Shown here: positions 1 to 12,880 of the stretch, piece by piece
How the letters are laid out: every line of letters starts with the position of its first letter
Numbering within the stretch: position 1 is the stretch's first letter
Assembly (NCBI GenBank): GCA_022578965.1
Contig: MU400671.1
Coordinates: 1 to 64,000 of the forward strand
Direction of reading: 5' to 3'
Origin: Xylaria sp. FL1777
Lineage: Eukaryota; Ascomycota; Sordariomycetes; Xylariales; Xylariaceae
Length of the DNA stretch: 64,000 nucleotides
Made by a program: the position numbers and the translations under genes
The notes under the pieces: model-generated
Databases searched by the model: none
Told to the model about the DNA's origin: nothing
Seen by the model: only the letters and a program-made list of their open reading frames with translations

Positions 1-3000
1 GTTATTAAACTAATTATAAACTATTAAAATACTTAGTTGCTAAATAAACTTAAAAAAACAAAACTTATAAAACTTTAAAGCAAAAATAAATAAAACTAAA
101 AGCTATAAAAAATATTATAAAAAAAAAACTAATAAAAATAAATAAAGTATTTTTATAGCTTAAACTGCTTTAAATATAATAAAACAAAAAAACATTAATA
201 GTTAACGCAAAAACTAATATGTTTTAAAAATTAAAGCTAGCAATTTAACTAATTACTAAAAGTTACTATTATAATAAAACTATAATAAAAAACAATAATA
301 ATATTTTATGCTTAAAAAATTTAAAATATAATAAAATACTATAAAATTGCTATATAATATATTATTATTATTAATATTTACTTAATAAACTAAAAAATAA
401 TTAGTTTTTTAAATAAATTATAAAAACAAAAATATAAAACTTTTATAAATTAAAGTAGTTAATTATAACTATAGTTTATTATAAAGATTTATAAAAATTT
501 ATAATATTTAAAAAAAATTTTAATTATATTTATAATACTATTTTAAAAAAATATAAAAATAACTATTATAAATATTACTAGCTAATTAAAGCATAATTAT
601 ATTAAAAAATAATTATTAAAAATAAAAAAGCTTAAAAACTGCAATTTAAAGCTTAACTAAAAGCAAAAACAAAATAAAGCATAATAATATTTAAAATACA
701 AAATAAAACAAGCATTTAAACATCTTACAAAAAAAAATCAAAAAACAAAATAAGCATTTGCTAAAAAAGCAGCAAATAGCTAAAAAAACTAAAGCCTTAT
801 ATAAAGTTTAATATAATAATTAACAAAACTAATTTAAAATTAAACTTATATATTAAAAAAAAAAATATAATACTTTAATTAACTTAAAAGCATAAGCTAA
901 TATAATTTTACTTAAAGTAATAAAACAAAATAAAATTTCCTAAAAATATAAATAAAAATCTTAAAAAATTAAAAAATTTAATAAAAGTACTTTTAGCTAT
1001 AATAATAGTTATATACTTAAAAAAACTAAACTTTTTAATATATTTATATAAAAACATAAAAAATAAATTATATTAAATATTGCTAATATATTTAATTATA
1101 ACATTATTTTAGGAATATTATAGCTAAAAGCTAGCAACTTTTTAATTTAATAAAAAGTAAAAACTATTAATTAAAAAAGTAAAAAACAAAGTAAAAAAAT
1201 CAAAAAAATCGCAAAAAAAATCCTAAACAAAATACTAAAAGTATATTACAAATTTTACAAACTATTTAAAAAAAAAAAAAAAAAAGAACTTTTTAAATAT
1301 AGCTTATAAAATTATTATATCTTTATTAAAAAAAAATGTTAACTAAAGCTTTATTAAATATATTATATAAGCTTAAATAAAATAAACGCTTTATAAAAAT
1401 ATATTTAAAAAAACCTAGCAAAAGAATTTTTAAAAAAATTTTAGTTATTTGCTAAATACTTTATAATATTAATACTTAAAATAAAAAATAAAAAACAACT
1501 AATTAATAAAAAAGAAAAACTAGTATAATAAATAATAGTTAATTATTAACTATTAAATATAATTATTATTATAAATAAATATTTTTTTATTTTATTAATA
1601 ATTATAAAAAAAAACATTAGCTAAACAAAATAGTTTATAGTAGTTAATATCTTAAATAAATATTATACTATTAAAATAGCTAAAAGAAAAAAATAAAAAA
1701 CTGCTATATAAATAATATATAAACTATATAAATATATAGTTATGCTATAAAAACTATAAAACATACTAGCTAGCTTTTAATATATAATAATAACGATTTT
1801 ATAGAAGTTTTTAAACAAATTTATGTTTATTTACTTAAATAATATCTTAATTTACTTTAAAACACTAAAAAAACACAAAAAACATATAACTTAAGTATTA
1901 AAAACATTTAAACAAGCAAAATTATAATTTAATATAAAAAAGTATATATAGCATACATAAAAAATCAACTTTTTAAAATTTATAATTATTTTAAAACAAA
2001 TATAGATTTAATAGTTAAAAATTAATATAATATAAAACTAGAAAATACTTAATTTAGCTACTATTACAAACATATAACAAGCATTAAAATTTTTAAACTA
2101 TGTTTAAATATTAATTTAAAACTTTAAAAAAATAGCATTTTATTTTATAAAGTATACAAAAAAAAAATATAAAAAAAAATCCTTTTTAATTTTAAAAAAA
2201 GCTTAAAAAGCTTTTAAAGAACTAAAACTAAGAGTTACTTTTAACCTTATAGTTAAACTATCTAATTTACAGAAAAAAAAAAGGCTAAAGATAAATGCTT
2301 TAAATAGTATAATTATAGAAGTTTTAGAACAACTAGAAAATAACAAAAAATAGCACCTAGTGGCTTATTATTTTAAAATAACAAAACATATTACCTGTTA
2401 TTTTATACATTAATAACTAATTAAAGCAGCAAAAGCAAAGCATGATTTTATAGCTAATAAAATTAATAAAAGAGGCAAAAACAAGTTTTTACTTTATTTT
2501 AAATAAGCAGTTAGTTTTTTTGATACGTTTTAATATTATAACATATAAAAAAAAAAAAAAAAAAGAATACTTATGAAAAATTATTAAAACAACAATTTTA
2601 GAAAAAAGGAAATAATGTTACAAAATTAGCACAAGGGTAGCTTTTAAAGCAGCTTAATGCTTTTATACATATTATGCACCTTTTTTTTTGCTAGCTAAAG
2701 CTAAGGTTATATAATAATTTATTTGGCTTACTAGGCTTACAATAATTTAAAGCTTACTAAGCTTATAGTAATTTAATGCTTATTAAACTTATAGTAATCT
2801 AAAAAAAGTTATTATTGTTTTTATTTTTCTTTTATTTATATAATTATGCATTTTTTATATTTAGTTATTTACTTAGTTTTAGTTCTTTAGCTATTAATTT
2901 CTTATAACTGCTAAGCACTAATATATTTATTACTTTTAATCCTTTAAGACCTTTATTAATGCATAATAGTAAGAGTACTTCGAAAACTTCTTTAATGAAC

Positions 3001-3083
3001 CACTATTAAAGATCTTATTATTACCTGCAAATTAAGACCTTAAAGGCAAACCTATTATATTAATGTATAATAAGTCTATTATA
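1..3083 (+). mobile_element. Ty3/gypsy LTR retrotransposon copy A, 5' end outside the window, RIP-destroyed
   Basis: Base 1 aligns with 5,615 of copy B and about 46,973 of copy C, and the match runs nearly unbroken to about 2,374. There the sequence jumps to the part of copy B near 10,222, so about 2.2 kb holding RNase H and integrase is missing. The junction sits in a shared tttaaa, which suggests a microhomology deletion. A purine-rich tract (about 2,600-2,615) precedes the right LTR, placing the element on the + strand. Differences from the other copies are by eye C/T or G/A. No open frame survives. The copy keeps more G and C near its 3' end than copies B and C, for example a readable H-L-V-A-Y-Y-F-K stretch near 2,354. 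Confidence 0.88.
2616..3083 (+). repeat. 3' LTR of gypsy copy A
   Basis: 468 bp starting tgttacaaaattagcac and ending in ctattata. The same unit occurs at 3,260, 10,462, 44,615 and 51,510. It is about 26 bp shorter than the other LTRs because one of the internal short repeats (gcttactaagctta...taattta) is missing. The 5 bases after it are aattt; the matching left target copy lies outside the window. Confidence 0.88.
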
Positions 3084-3259
3084 AATTTATGCTTTTTAAT
3101 ATTGTTTAAATATAGTTTAGTTAACCTTTATTAAAAAATAATATATTAAATTTAACTAAGTTATAAATTAAAAACGCTAAAATATAAACATAAAACTTAT
3201 TATATAGTAATAATAAAGCTTAATAATACTAAACTTTATTTTTTTTAATATATTGCTTA
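3084..3259. other. AT-rich spacer between gypsy copies A and B
   Basis: 176 bp with almost no CG content lies between the 3' LTR of copy A and the 5' LTR of copy B. It matches neither LTR and holds no gene. Its last five bases (gctta, 3,255-3,259) are the left target-site copy for element B. It is probably a remnant of the older, already RIP-mutated sequence into which both elements inserted. Confidence 0.6.
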
Positions 3260-3753
3260 TGTTACAAAATTAGCATAAAGGTGGCTTTTAAAGCGGCTTA
3301 ATGCTTTTATATATACTTTGCACTTTTTTTTTTGCTAGCTAAAGCTAAAGTTACGTAATAACTTACTTAGCTTACTAAGCTTACAGTAATTTAAAGCTTA
3401 CTAAGCTTATAATAATTTAAGGCTTACTAAGCTTATAATAATTTAATGCTTATTAAACTTGCAGTAATTTAAAAGAAATTATTACTTTTTTTACTTTTTT
3501 TTTGTTTATATAATTATGCATTTTTTATATTTAGTTATTTATTTAGTTTTAGTTTTTTAGCTATTAATTTTTTATAACTGCTAAGCATTAATATATTTAT
3601 TATTTTTAATTCTTTAAGATTTTTATTAATGCATAATAATAAAAGTACTTTAAAAACTTCTTTAATAAACTACTATTAAAAATCTTATTATTACTTATAA
3701 ATTAAAACTTTAAAAGCAAACTTGTTATATTAATATATAATAAGTTTATTATA
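3260..3753 (+). repeat. 5' LTR of gypsy copy B
   Basis: 494 bp, starting tgttacaaaattagc and ending ttattata. The least mutated copy ends ...ccattaca at 52,004, so the ancestral LTR had TG...CA ends. It contains four short internal repeats of the form gcttactaagctta-n-gtaattta. It differs from the LTR at 10,462 by transitions as far as I can align by eye. Confidence 0.9.
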
Positions 3754-6700
3754 CTTTAATAGCTTTTTAATTAATAAAACTTAACATATAAAAACAAATA
3801 CTAGTATAAAAAGTTAAATAATAAACAATTTATAAAATAAACTTTTAAAAGTATACTAAAAAAATATTTAAAAAATAAAAATGCTAAATAATATTATATA
3901 AGTAAACTTTACTTAATAACTAATAGATTAAATCTAGGTTATATTATTAAAAACAAAAAGTTAAAAATTAAGTTTAAAAATTTTAAAAACTTTTAGAACT
4001 AATAACGTACTAAAACAATAAATTTTAGCATTTTTACTAGCTACTTTTATTAAAAAAAAAGCAATAATAAAAAAAAAAAAGTTAAACAGTAGTAATAAAA
4101 AAAAACTAATATTAATACTAGTGCTATAAAGCAAACTAGTTGCTTTAACTTAAAAAACAGCTTAAATATTAAGCGTTATAACCTTTAAACTAGCATAAAT
4201 ATTAGCTATAATAATTAAAGCAGCAATAATAATTGCTATTATAATAATAAATTAAAGTTTTAAACAAGTAATTATATTATAACTAATATTAATATTACTA
4301 GTAAACTTAATGTTTACTTTTATTATTGCTATACTTAAAGTAATAACTTAAAATAAAAAACCTAACTTTTTACTATTATTACTGCTTTTATTATTAGGAT
4401 TATTTATAATGTTAAAAATGCTAAACATTAAAAGTTTTAAACTTATTGCTTTAAAGCTTTATAATAAATTTATAAATATAAAAGCTTTTTTAATTTATGC
4501 TAAACTTTATTTAAAATAGCACTTTATTATTATTACAAAAAAAGATTAAAAAATAATAATTATTTTATAATTTCTGTTAAAAAAAGTACTAAAATAGTTT
4601 TAACTTATTTTAAAGAATTTTTTAAAAGCTAATAAGTTAACTAACTTTAAGCTAAAAATAAAAAAGATTTTTAAAAATTATATTAAGTTTAAAAATTAAA
4701 TAAAAGCACTATTTAAAAATATTTAAAAAGCAAAACACATAAAAAAAGCATTTTACTACTTAAAATAAACAAAAGCAGTAATAAATTACGTTATAAAATT
4801 TAAATAATTAGTAGTAATTTTAAAATTGCTTAAGCTTATATTATTTTATTTATTTTATAGTAAACTTAAAACCTAAATTTAAAACAAACTATATAAAATA
4901 AATAAACTAGCAAAAATTAATATATATATTAATATAGCTATTATAATTAATTAATAATTATTTAATTAGTACTTTAAAACTAAAAGAACTAAAAAAAACA
5001 AAAAAAAAAATATTTAAAAGAATATTAAACAAAAATTTAAACAAATCAATAAAGTTTAAAAATAATAATTTTAAAATATATTTAAAGTTAAATGTTATAA
5101 TTATAAAAAAAAAAAACACTTTTAAAAATAATGCTAATTTAAAAAAAAAAACGGAAAAAAAAGCTATAAAAAAGAAAAAATTTTTTAACTTAAAAAAAAA
5201 ATATAAGTTATAAAAGTTTAAAACAACAAAAAACAACAAAACAATTTAAAAAATATGTTTTTAAAGCAAAAGTATAAAATTGCTGTTTTAAGTTAAAATA
5301 AAAATATTATATTAAATAAATTTAAATGTTTTATTTATATAAATTAAAATAAACAAGCATATAAATATTATTTAAAAGCTTTATAATTATTAAAACAAAT
5401 TACAAAAAAATATATTTATTATATAAACAATTAAAGTTATTTAATATATAACTTAAAAAAATAGTTTAATTAAAAGTAGCAAATAATAAAAAATAATAAA
5501 TTAATATAGTTAGCAAACTTATAAAACTATAAAAATTTTAAACTATTAAAGCTTAAAATATAGCTTAAAAAAAGTTATATTTAAAGAAATAAAACTATAA
5601 CTATAAATAATATAATTATTAAATTAATTATAAACTACTAAAATATTTAGTTGCTAAATAAACTTAAAAAAACAGAACTTATAAAACTTTAAAGCAAAAA
5701 TAAATAAAATTAAAAGCTATAAAAAATACTACAAAAAAAAAACTAATAAAAATAAACAAAATATTTTTATAATTTAAACTGCTTTAAATGCAACAAAATA
5801 AAAAAGCATTAATAGTTAGCACAAAAATTAATATGTTTTAAAAACTAAAGCTAGCAATTTAACTAATTACTAAAAATTATTACTATAATAAAACTATAAT
5901 AAAAAACAATAATAATATTTTATGCTTAAAAAATCTAAAATATAATAAAATATTATAAAATTGTTATATAGTATATTATTATTATTAATACTTATTTAAT
6001 AAACTAAAAAATAATTAATTTTTTAAACAAATTATAAAAATAAAAATATAAAACTTTTATAAATTAAAGTAATTAATTATAATTATAGTTTATTATAAAG
6101 ATTTATAAAAATTTATAACATTTAAAGAAAATTTTAATTATATTTATAATATTATTTTAAAAAAATATAAAAATAATTACTATAAATATTATTAGCTAAT
6201 TAAAGCATAATTATATTAAAAAATAGTTATTAAAAGCAAAAAAGCTTAAAAACTATAATTTAAAGCTTGCTTAAAAATAAAAACAAAACAAAGTATAATA
6301 ATATTTAAAGTACTAAATAAAATAAGCACTTAAACATTTTATAAAGAAAAATCAAAAAACAAAATAAATATTTGTTAAAAAAGCAACAAATAGCTAAAAA
6401 AATTAAAGCTTTACGTAAAGTTTAATATAATAACTAGCAAAACTAATTTAAAGTTAAATTTATATATTAAAAAAAAAAATATAACACTTTAATTAACTTA
6501 GGAATATAAGCTAATATAATTTTACTTAAAGTAATAAAACAAAATAAAATTTTTTAGAAATATAAGCAAAAATTCTAAAAAATTAAAAAATTTAATAAAA
6601 GCATTTTTAGCTATAATAACAGTTGCATACTTAAAAAAACCAAACCTTTTAATATATTTATATAAAAACACAAAAAATAAATTATATTAAATATTGCTAA

Positions 6701-7967
6701 TATATTTAATTATAATATTATTTTAGGAATATTATAGCTAAAAACTAGCAACTTTTTAATTTAATAGAAAATAAAAACTATTAATTAAAAAAGCAAGAAA
6801 TAAAGCAAAAAAATTAAAAAAATTGCAAAAAAAATTCTAAACAAAATACTAAAAGTATATTATAAATTTTATAAACTATTTAAAAAAAAAAAAAAAAAGA
6901 ACTTTTTAAATATAGCTTATAAAATTACTATATTTTTATTAAAAAAGAATATTAACTAAAGCTTTATTAAGTATACTATATAAGCTTAAATAAAACAAAC
7001 GCTTTATAAAAATATATTTAAAAAAACTTAGCAAGAAAATTTCTAAAAGAATTTTAATTATTTGCTAAATACTTTATAGTACTAATACTTAAAATAAAAA
7101 ATAAAAAACAACTAATTAATAAAAAAAAAAAACTAGTATAGCAAATAATAATTAATTATTAATTATTAAATGTAATTATTATTGCAAATAAATATTTTTT
7201 TACTTTATTAGTAACTATAAAAAAAAAACATTAGTTAAGTAAAATAGTTTATAATAGTTAATATTTTAAATAAATATTATATTATTAAAATAGCTAAAAA
7301 AAAAAAATAAAAAACTGCTATATAAACAATATATAAATTATATAAGTATATAATTATGCTATAAAAACTACAGAATATATTAGCTAGTTTTTAATACATA
7401 ATAATAACGATTTTATAGAAGTTTTTAAACAAGTTTATGTTTATTTATTTAAATAATATTTTGATTTACTTTAAAACATTAAAAAAACATAAAAAATATA
7501 TAACTTAAGTGTTAAAAACACTTAAATAAGCAAAATTACAACTTAATATAAAAAAGTATATATAATATATATAAAAAATTAATTTTTTAAGATTTATAAT
7601 TACTTTAAAACAAATATAAATTTAATAGTTAAAAATTAACACAGTATAAAACTAGAAAATATTTGACTTAGCTACTATTATAAACATATAATAAGCATTA
7701 AAATTTTTAAATTATGTTTAAATATTAATTTAAAACTTTAGGAAAATAGCATTTTACTTTATAAAGTATACAAAAAAAAAATACAAAAAAAAATTCTTTT
7801 TAATTTTAAAAAAAGCTTAAAAAGCTTTTAAAGAACTAAAACTAAAAGTTACTTTTAACTTTATAGTTAAACTACTTAATTTATAAAAAAAAAAAAAGCT
7901 AAAAACAAATGCTTTAAATAGTATAATTATAGAAGTTTTAAAACAACTAAAAAACAACAAAAAATAA

Positions 7968-8260
7968 CACTTAATAGCTTATTACTTTAAAGCACTATAA
8001 AACGTAATATTATAATACTTTATATATAACAAAGAATTACTTGCAATTATTATAGCACTTAAAAAATAAAAACTGTTTTTTATAAAAACTATAAAGCTAA
8101 TTAAAATTTATTTAAATTATTAAAACTTAATGAAATTTATAACTACATAAAAGATTACTAAACAACATAAAAATTAAATAGTTTTTTTTTCTAAATTTAA
8201 CTTTAAAATATGTTATATTAAAGGAAAAAAAAACATTTAAGCAAATATATTAAGCTAACA
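7968..8260 (+). pseudogene. RNase H domain remnant of gypsy copy B
   Basis: One + strand frame starting at 7,968 still spells the usual Ty3/gypsy RNase H framework between many stops: H-L-I-A-Y-Y-F-K-A-L, then Y-N-K-E-L-L-A-I-I-I-A-L-K (about 8,022-8,060), then L-M-K-F-I-T-T (about 8,127), F-F-S-K-F-N-F-K-I (about 8,187) and Y-I-K-G-K-K-N-I. Known elements have H-P-V-A-Y-x-S-K, Y-D-K-E-L-L-A-I and F-x-F-x-I-x-Y-x-x-G-K-x-N at these places. The changes (for example the Asp codon now reading Asn) are the C-to-T/G-to-A changes RIP makes. The domain cannot be functional. Confidence 0.85.
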
Positions 8261-8777
8261 AAATTAAAAAGGATTTAAAGTTTTAAAAAGAAATATTTAA
8301 GTATTATATTTTTAAAAAAATAAAAGCTTAAAAATTAAAGTTATACTTAAAGATTTTATAAATATATAACTATAATAAGCTTATAACTTAAAAAAGTTAA
8401 TATAACTATAAAAATATAAAAAATTAAAAAATAACAAGCTAATATATAAACATAAAGTTTATTTACTAAAATTCTTATAAAATAAGTTTATTAAGAAATT
8501 TTATAAATACTTATTATATAAATACTAAAGAGTAATAAAAATAATCTAACAATTATAAAAAAAGTATAATTTTTTAAAACTATAAAATATAGTTAAATTT
8601 ATTATAAAAAAGTGCAATATTTATAATAAAGCTAAAATAGCTTAATATAAGCTTTATAAACTACTATAACTTATATAAATACTTAAATAAGCATAGCATA
8701 TTATTACTTAAAATTTTATTATAGCATTACTTTTATTAATTAATCTAGTTATAAAAATATAATACAATAAAATATAA

Positions 8778-8870
8778 GTTATTATTAATAAACTTATTAA
8801 ATATGTTTATTTTTTATTGTTTAAAGGAAATATAATAGCTAAATAACTTATATATGTTTTTATATGCTAA
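8778..8870 (+). pseudogene. Integrase core remnant of gypsy copy B
   Basis: The frame from 8,778 reads V-I-I-N-K-L-I-K-Y-V-Y-F-L-L-F-K, and copy C at 50,137 reads V-I-V-N-K-L-T-K-Y-V-Y-F-L-L-F-K. Ty3/gypsy integrases have V-x-V-D-R-L-T-K-Y-x-x-F-x-P here, where the Asp is the first catalytic residue. In both copies that codon now reads Asn (aat), a G-to-A change. Position downstream of RNase H fits Ty3/gypsy rather than Ty1/copia. Confidence 0.8.
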
Positions 8871-10461
8871 TATTTAAATAAGTATAAGCTACTAAAAAAA
8901 ATTATTTTAAACTAAAATAAATTGTTTATTTTTAAGTTTAAAACTAGCTTTTTTAAACTTATTAGTATTAAACTAAAGTTTTTAATTATTTATTACTTAT
9001 AAATAAATAAATAAATAAAAAAATTAAACTAAATATTAAAATAATATTTATAAAGTTATATTAATTATTAATAAAATAATTAAGTAAAACTATTATTAAT
9101 AGTATAGATTTTATATAATATATTAATAAACAAAAATATAAATATATTTTTGCATAAAGCTGTTTATAAATAGCAAGCAATTATTAAAAAACAAAAAAAA
9201 ATATTAATAGAAGCATTTGTTATTTTAATTATAGTACTTTAAGTAAGAACTATTATAACGGAAATTAAAACGCTATAAGCTAAACTATAATTATGCTTTT
9301 AATTTTTATAATAACGAATATTAATATATTATAACAAAAAACAAACTAAAAAACTAACTTTTAAAAAAGAAAACAAGGTTTATTTGCTATAATAAAAATA
9401 AAACGCAAACATTAATATTTCTTAAATTAAAATAAAATAACTAAGCAATAAATTAAAATTTAAAAAACTTAGCTTTTTTAAAATTAAAGAAGTTATTTTA
9501 TTTATTAATTATAAACTATTATTACTAAAAAATATGCAAATTTACTTTATTTTTTACATTTTTTTACTAGAATTAATACTTATTAAAATACTTATTAAAA
9601 CATAACTAAAAATAAAAATAAATTAAAACATTTATAAAGTTAAAAGTATACTAAATTTCTGTTAAAATAACAATAACTTAAAGTATTTTATTAAATAAAA
9701 AAAATATTTATATGTTAATAATACTTAAGAACTTAAAAAACATTTAAAAACTGCTAAAGTAGTTATAAATTAGTTTTACTGCTAATATTTTAACTGCTTA
9801 AAACTAAAAAAAAAAGGTTAACTTTAAAAAAAACGCTTAAAGAATTTTAATTAAACTTAAATAAAGTAGCTTGCGTTGTTTTAGCTTGCTTTTTTTGTTG
9901 TTTTTACTTTTTTACTAATGCTTTTTATTTTTTTTTAATATGCTTTATTTTGTTTAGTTTATTTAAGAACTAAAGCTTTTGCTAAACTATTTTAATACTT
10001 TTTGCTTTTAAAAAACATTTTTATATGTAAAGCTAAGCTAACTTACTTAAAACAAAGTTAAAGCTATTTTAAGCTTGTTTTAATTTTTTTTAAACTAAAA
10101 ATAACTGTTGTTTTGCTTGCTTTTTTTTTTTTTTAAAACAATAGTGTTTAAAAATTATATTATTAATTAAGTTAATTAGAACTTTTAATTTATTGTAAAA
10201 GCAACTAATATATATGCATTTAAAACAATAAAACATATTATTTGTTATTTTATATATTAATAATTAATTAAAGCAGCAAAAATAAAATATAACTTTATAG
10301 CTAATAGAATTAATAAAAGAGGCAAAAACGAGTTTTTGCTTTGTTTTAAATAAGCGGTTAGTTTTTTTAATATGCTTTAATATTGTAACATATAAAAAAA
10401 AAAGAAAAAAAGAATACTTATGAAAAATTGTTAAAACAACAATTTTAGAAAAAAAAAATAA

Positions 10462-10955
10462 TGTTATAAAATTAGCACAAAGGTAGCTTTTAAAGCAGCT
10501 TAATGCTTTTATATATACTTTGCACTTTTTTTTTTGCTAGCTAAAGCTAAAGTTATATAATAATTTATTTAGCTTACTAAGCTTATAGTAATTTAAAGCT
10601 TACTAAGCTTACAGTAATTTAAAGCTTACTAAGCTTATAATAATTTAATGCTTACTAAACTTACAATAATTTAAAAAAAGTTACTATTTTTTTTACTTTT
10701 TTTTTGTTTATATAATTATGTATTTTTTATATTTAGTTATTTATTTAGTTTTAGTTCTTTAGCTATTAATTTTTTATAACTGTTAAGCATTAATATACTT
10801 ATTATTTTTAATTCTTTAAGACTTTTATTAATGTATAGTAGTAAAAATACCCTAAAAACTTCCTTAACGGATTATTGTTAAAGATTTTATTGTTACTTAT
10901 AAATTAAGACCCTAAAGGCAAACCTGTTATATTAATGTATAATAGGTCCGTTATA
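10462..10955 (+). repeat. 3' LTR of gypsy copy B
   Basis: 494 bp, exactly the length of the 5' LTR at 3,260. It ends taataggtccgttata and keeps more C and G at its 3' end than the 5' LTR does. The following five bases (gcttg, 10,956-10,960) are the right target-site copy. Confidence 0.9.
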
Positions 10956-12880
10956 GCTTGCAGCTAAAAAATTACATGTTATATTTTACAAAAAAATCTT
11001 AAAAAGTCTAAAAAATTAATTAAATAAAATTTAGCATAATATAAAAAAAAGCTAATATAAAAAGCATTTATTATTTATAGTTATATATATTGCTTGCTTT
11101 TATTTAAACAGCTGTTATAACTTAAATAAAAAATGTGGTTTTTTAATTTTTATATATTATTACAAGTTATTTATTATAGTTTTAATAATTTAAAATAATG
11201 CAAAATAAAATATTATAAACTTAATATACTTTAAATATTTTTTTTTTGTTTTTATAAATAGCAAAAGTTTATAAAATATAACTAATGTTATTTTATAGTT
11301 ATATAATGTTTAAAAATAAAGCAAACCTTTTTAAATGTAATAATTTAAATAAAAAACAAATAGCATAAATTAATAAATAATTAGTTGCTTTATTTATATA
11401 AACTAAAGTTAGCATTAAGTAAAAAAAAAGCTATTTTTTTTTAAAAAAAGTAATAATATATTATTATAACTATATAAATAAACTAAGCATGTTTAAACTA
11501 ATAATTATAAAATAAATAATTAAATTTTGTATAATATTTTTATAACTTATATTAAAATTTTAAATACTATTTTTAAAGTTAAAATTATTATATATAAATA
11601 TAACATTTAAGTTATAAATAATACGCTTTAAGTTAAGCTATATATTTATTAATTTAAGTACTAAAATATTAGCTAACTAATTACTATATATATAACTTTG
11701 TTTAACTATTTTATTTAGCTGTTTTAAAACAAACTTATAGCTAACATATATTTTAAATTAAGCAAAAATATTAATTATTTAAGTTTATGTTTTATTACTA
11801 TAAAAATAAATGCTAATAAATTACTATAAAAAATTGCTTATTAAAAATGCATATATACTTAATAATAAAGCTATAATTATATATGTTTTAGTAATATAAA
11901 AAAACAGCATATTAGCTTTAGTTATGTTATAAAATTTATGCTTAATTTGCTAATTTGTAAAAATACCTAAAAAAAAAGCAGCAAAACGTAAAAATGCGTT
12001 TTAAATTTAAAACTAAAAAAAATAAAGTAACCTTTTAATTTATTGCATATTATAAACATTTTTAATTTAGCAAAACTTTTTATTAAAAACTTTAAATGCT
12101 TTAAAATTAAATTTAATAAAAGCTAGTTATTTAAATAAAATAAAAAGCTTGTTTTAAAATGTAAAAATATTAGCAATATTATAACTTGCATTATTTTTTT
12201 TAAATTTTATTTAAATACTAGCTTTTTAAAAACGCTATTAAACTTTAAAGTTTTTTAATACATTAATTATTTTGCGTATTTATAGCTTTAATTAATTACT
12301 AGTTATAGTTTGCAATAAAAATTATTCTTTTAAAAACTAATAAAAATTATAGCTTTAATTATAATTATAATGCTAGTACTTTTATATATTTATTATAACT
12401 TATTATTAGCATATAAAATTAAATTTTTTGTTTAAATTATTGCTTTTATAATTAAAATTATTTTTAAAGTTAAAAGCAATAAAAGTAATATTAAAAAAGT
12501 TAATTAATTTAAATATAAAAAGTAGCATAAATGCTAATATAATAAACTATACAAGCAAGCAAAATAATTGTAAAAAAAACAATAATAAAAAAAACAATAT
12601 TTTAGTTAAAAAATCTATAATATATAATACAACAAAAACCAAGCGTTAAAAAAATACGAAAAAAATATAACTATATATAAAATACAATAATTAATTAATT
12701 AAGTATAACTTTAAACAAATTTAAAGTTATTACGTAAATAAATTACAGTTTATTGTTTTTTAAATAAAAACATAAGCAAAAAAATTAACATAATTACTTT
12801 AAACCAAAATTCCAAGTTTATATTAAAAAAAATAAAAAAGGTTATAATTAGTAAAAAAATAGTATAGCTAGAAAAGTATA
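10956..12880. other. AT-rich RIP-type sequence without recognisable gene
   Basis: About 1.9 kb of near-AT-only sequence follows gypsy copy B. I see no LTR, no terminal repeat pairing with the left side and no readable protein framework. It is probably an older repeat degraded past recognition. The change to ordinary composition is abrupt at about 12,880-12,900. Confidence 0.55.

Larger units (their letters stand above)
3260..10955 (+). mobile_element. Complete but RIP-destroyed Ty3/gypsy LTR retrotransposon, copy B
   Basis: 7,696 bp with two 494-bp LTRs (3,260-3,753 and 10,462-10,955). The flanks are gctta on the left and gcttg on the right, a 5-bp target duplication differing by one RIP-type transition. 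The purine tract before 10,462 and the + strand polymerase remnants give the orientation. RNase H (about 7,968-8,260) precedes integrase (about 8,778-8,870), the Ty3/gypsy order. Stops are everywhere, and the longest chance frame (4,958-5,239, minus) is low-complexity. Copy C aligns along the whole length apart from two deletions in C, so B is the best full-length reference in the window. Confidence 0.93.

Noticed and set aside
4958..5239. Open frame of 93 codons on the minus strand
   Set aside because: It lies inside gypsy copy B, is made almost only of Phe, Lys, Leu, Asn and Ile, and follows from AT saturation. Copy C breaks the frame.
1..12880. CRISPR array or bacterial operon
   Set aside because: No regularly spaced repeats with unique spacers; the window has eukaryotic introns throughout its genes.
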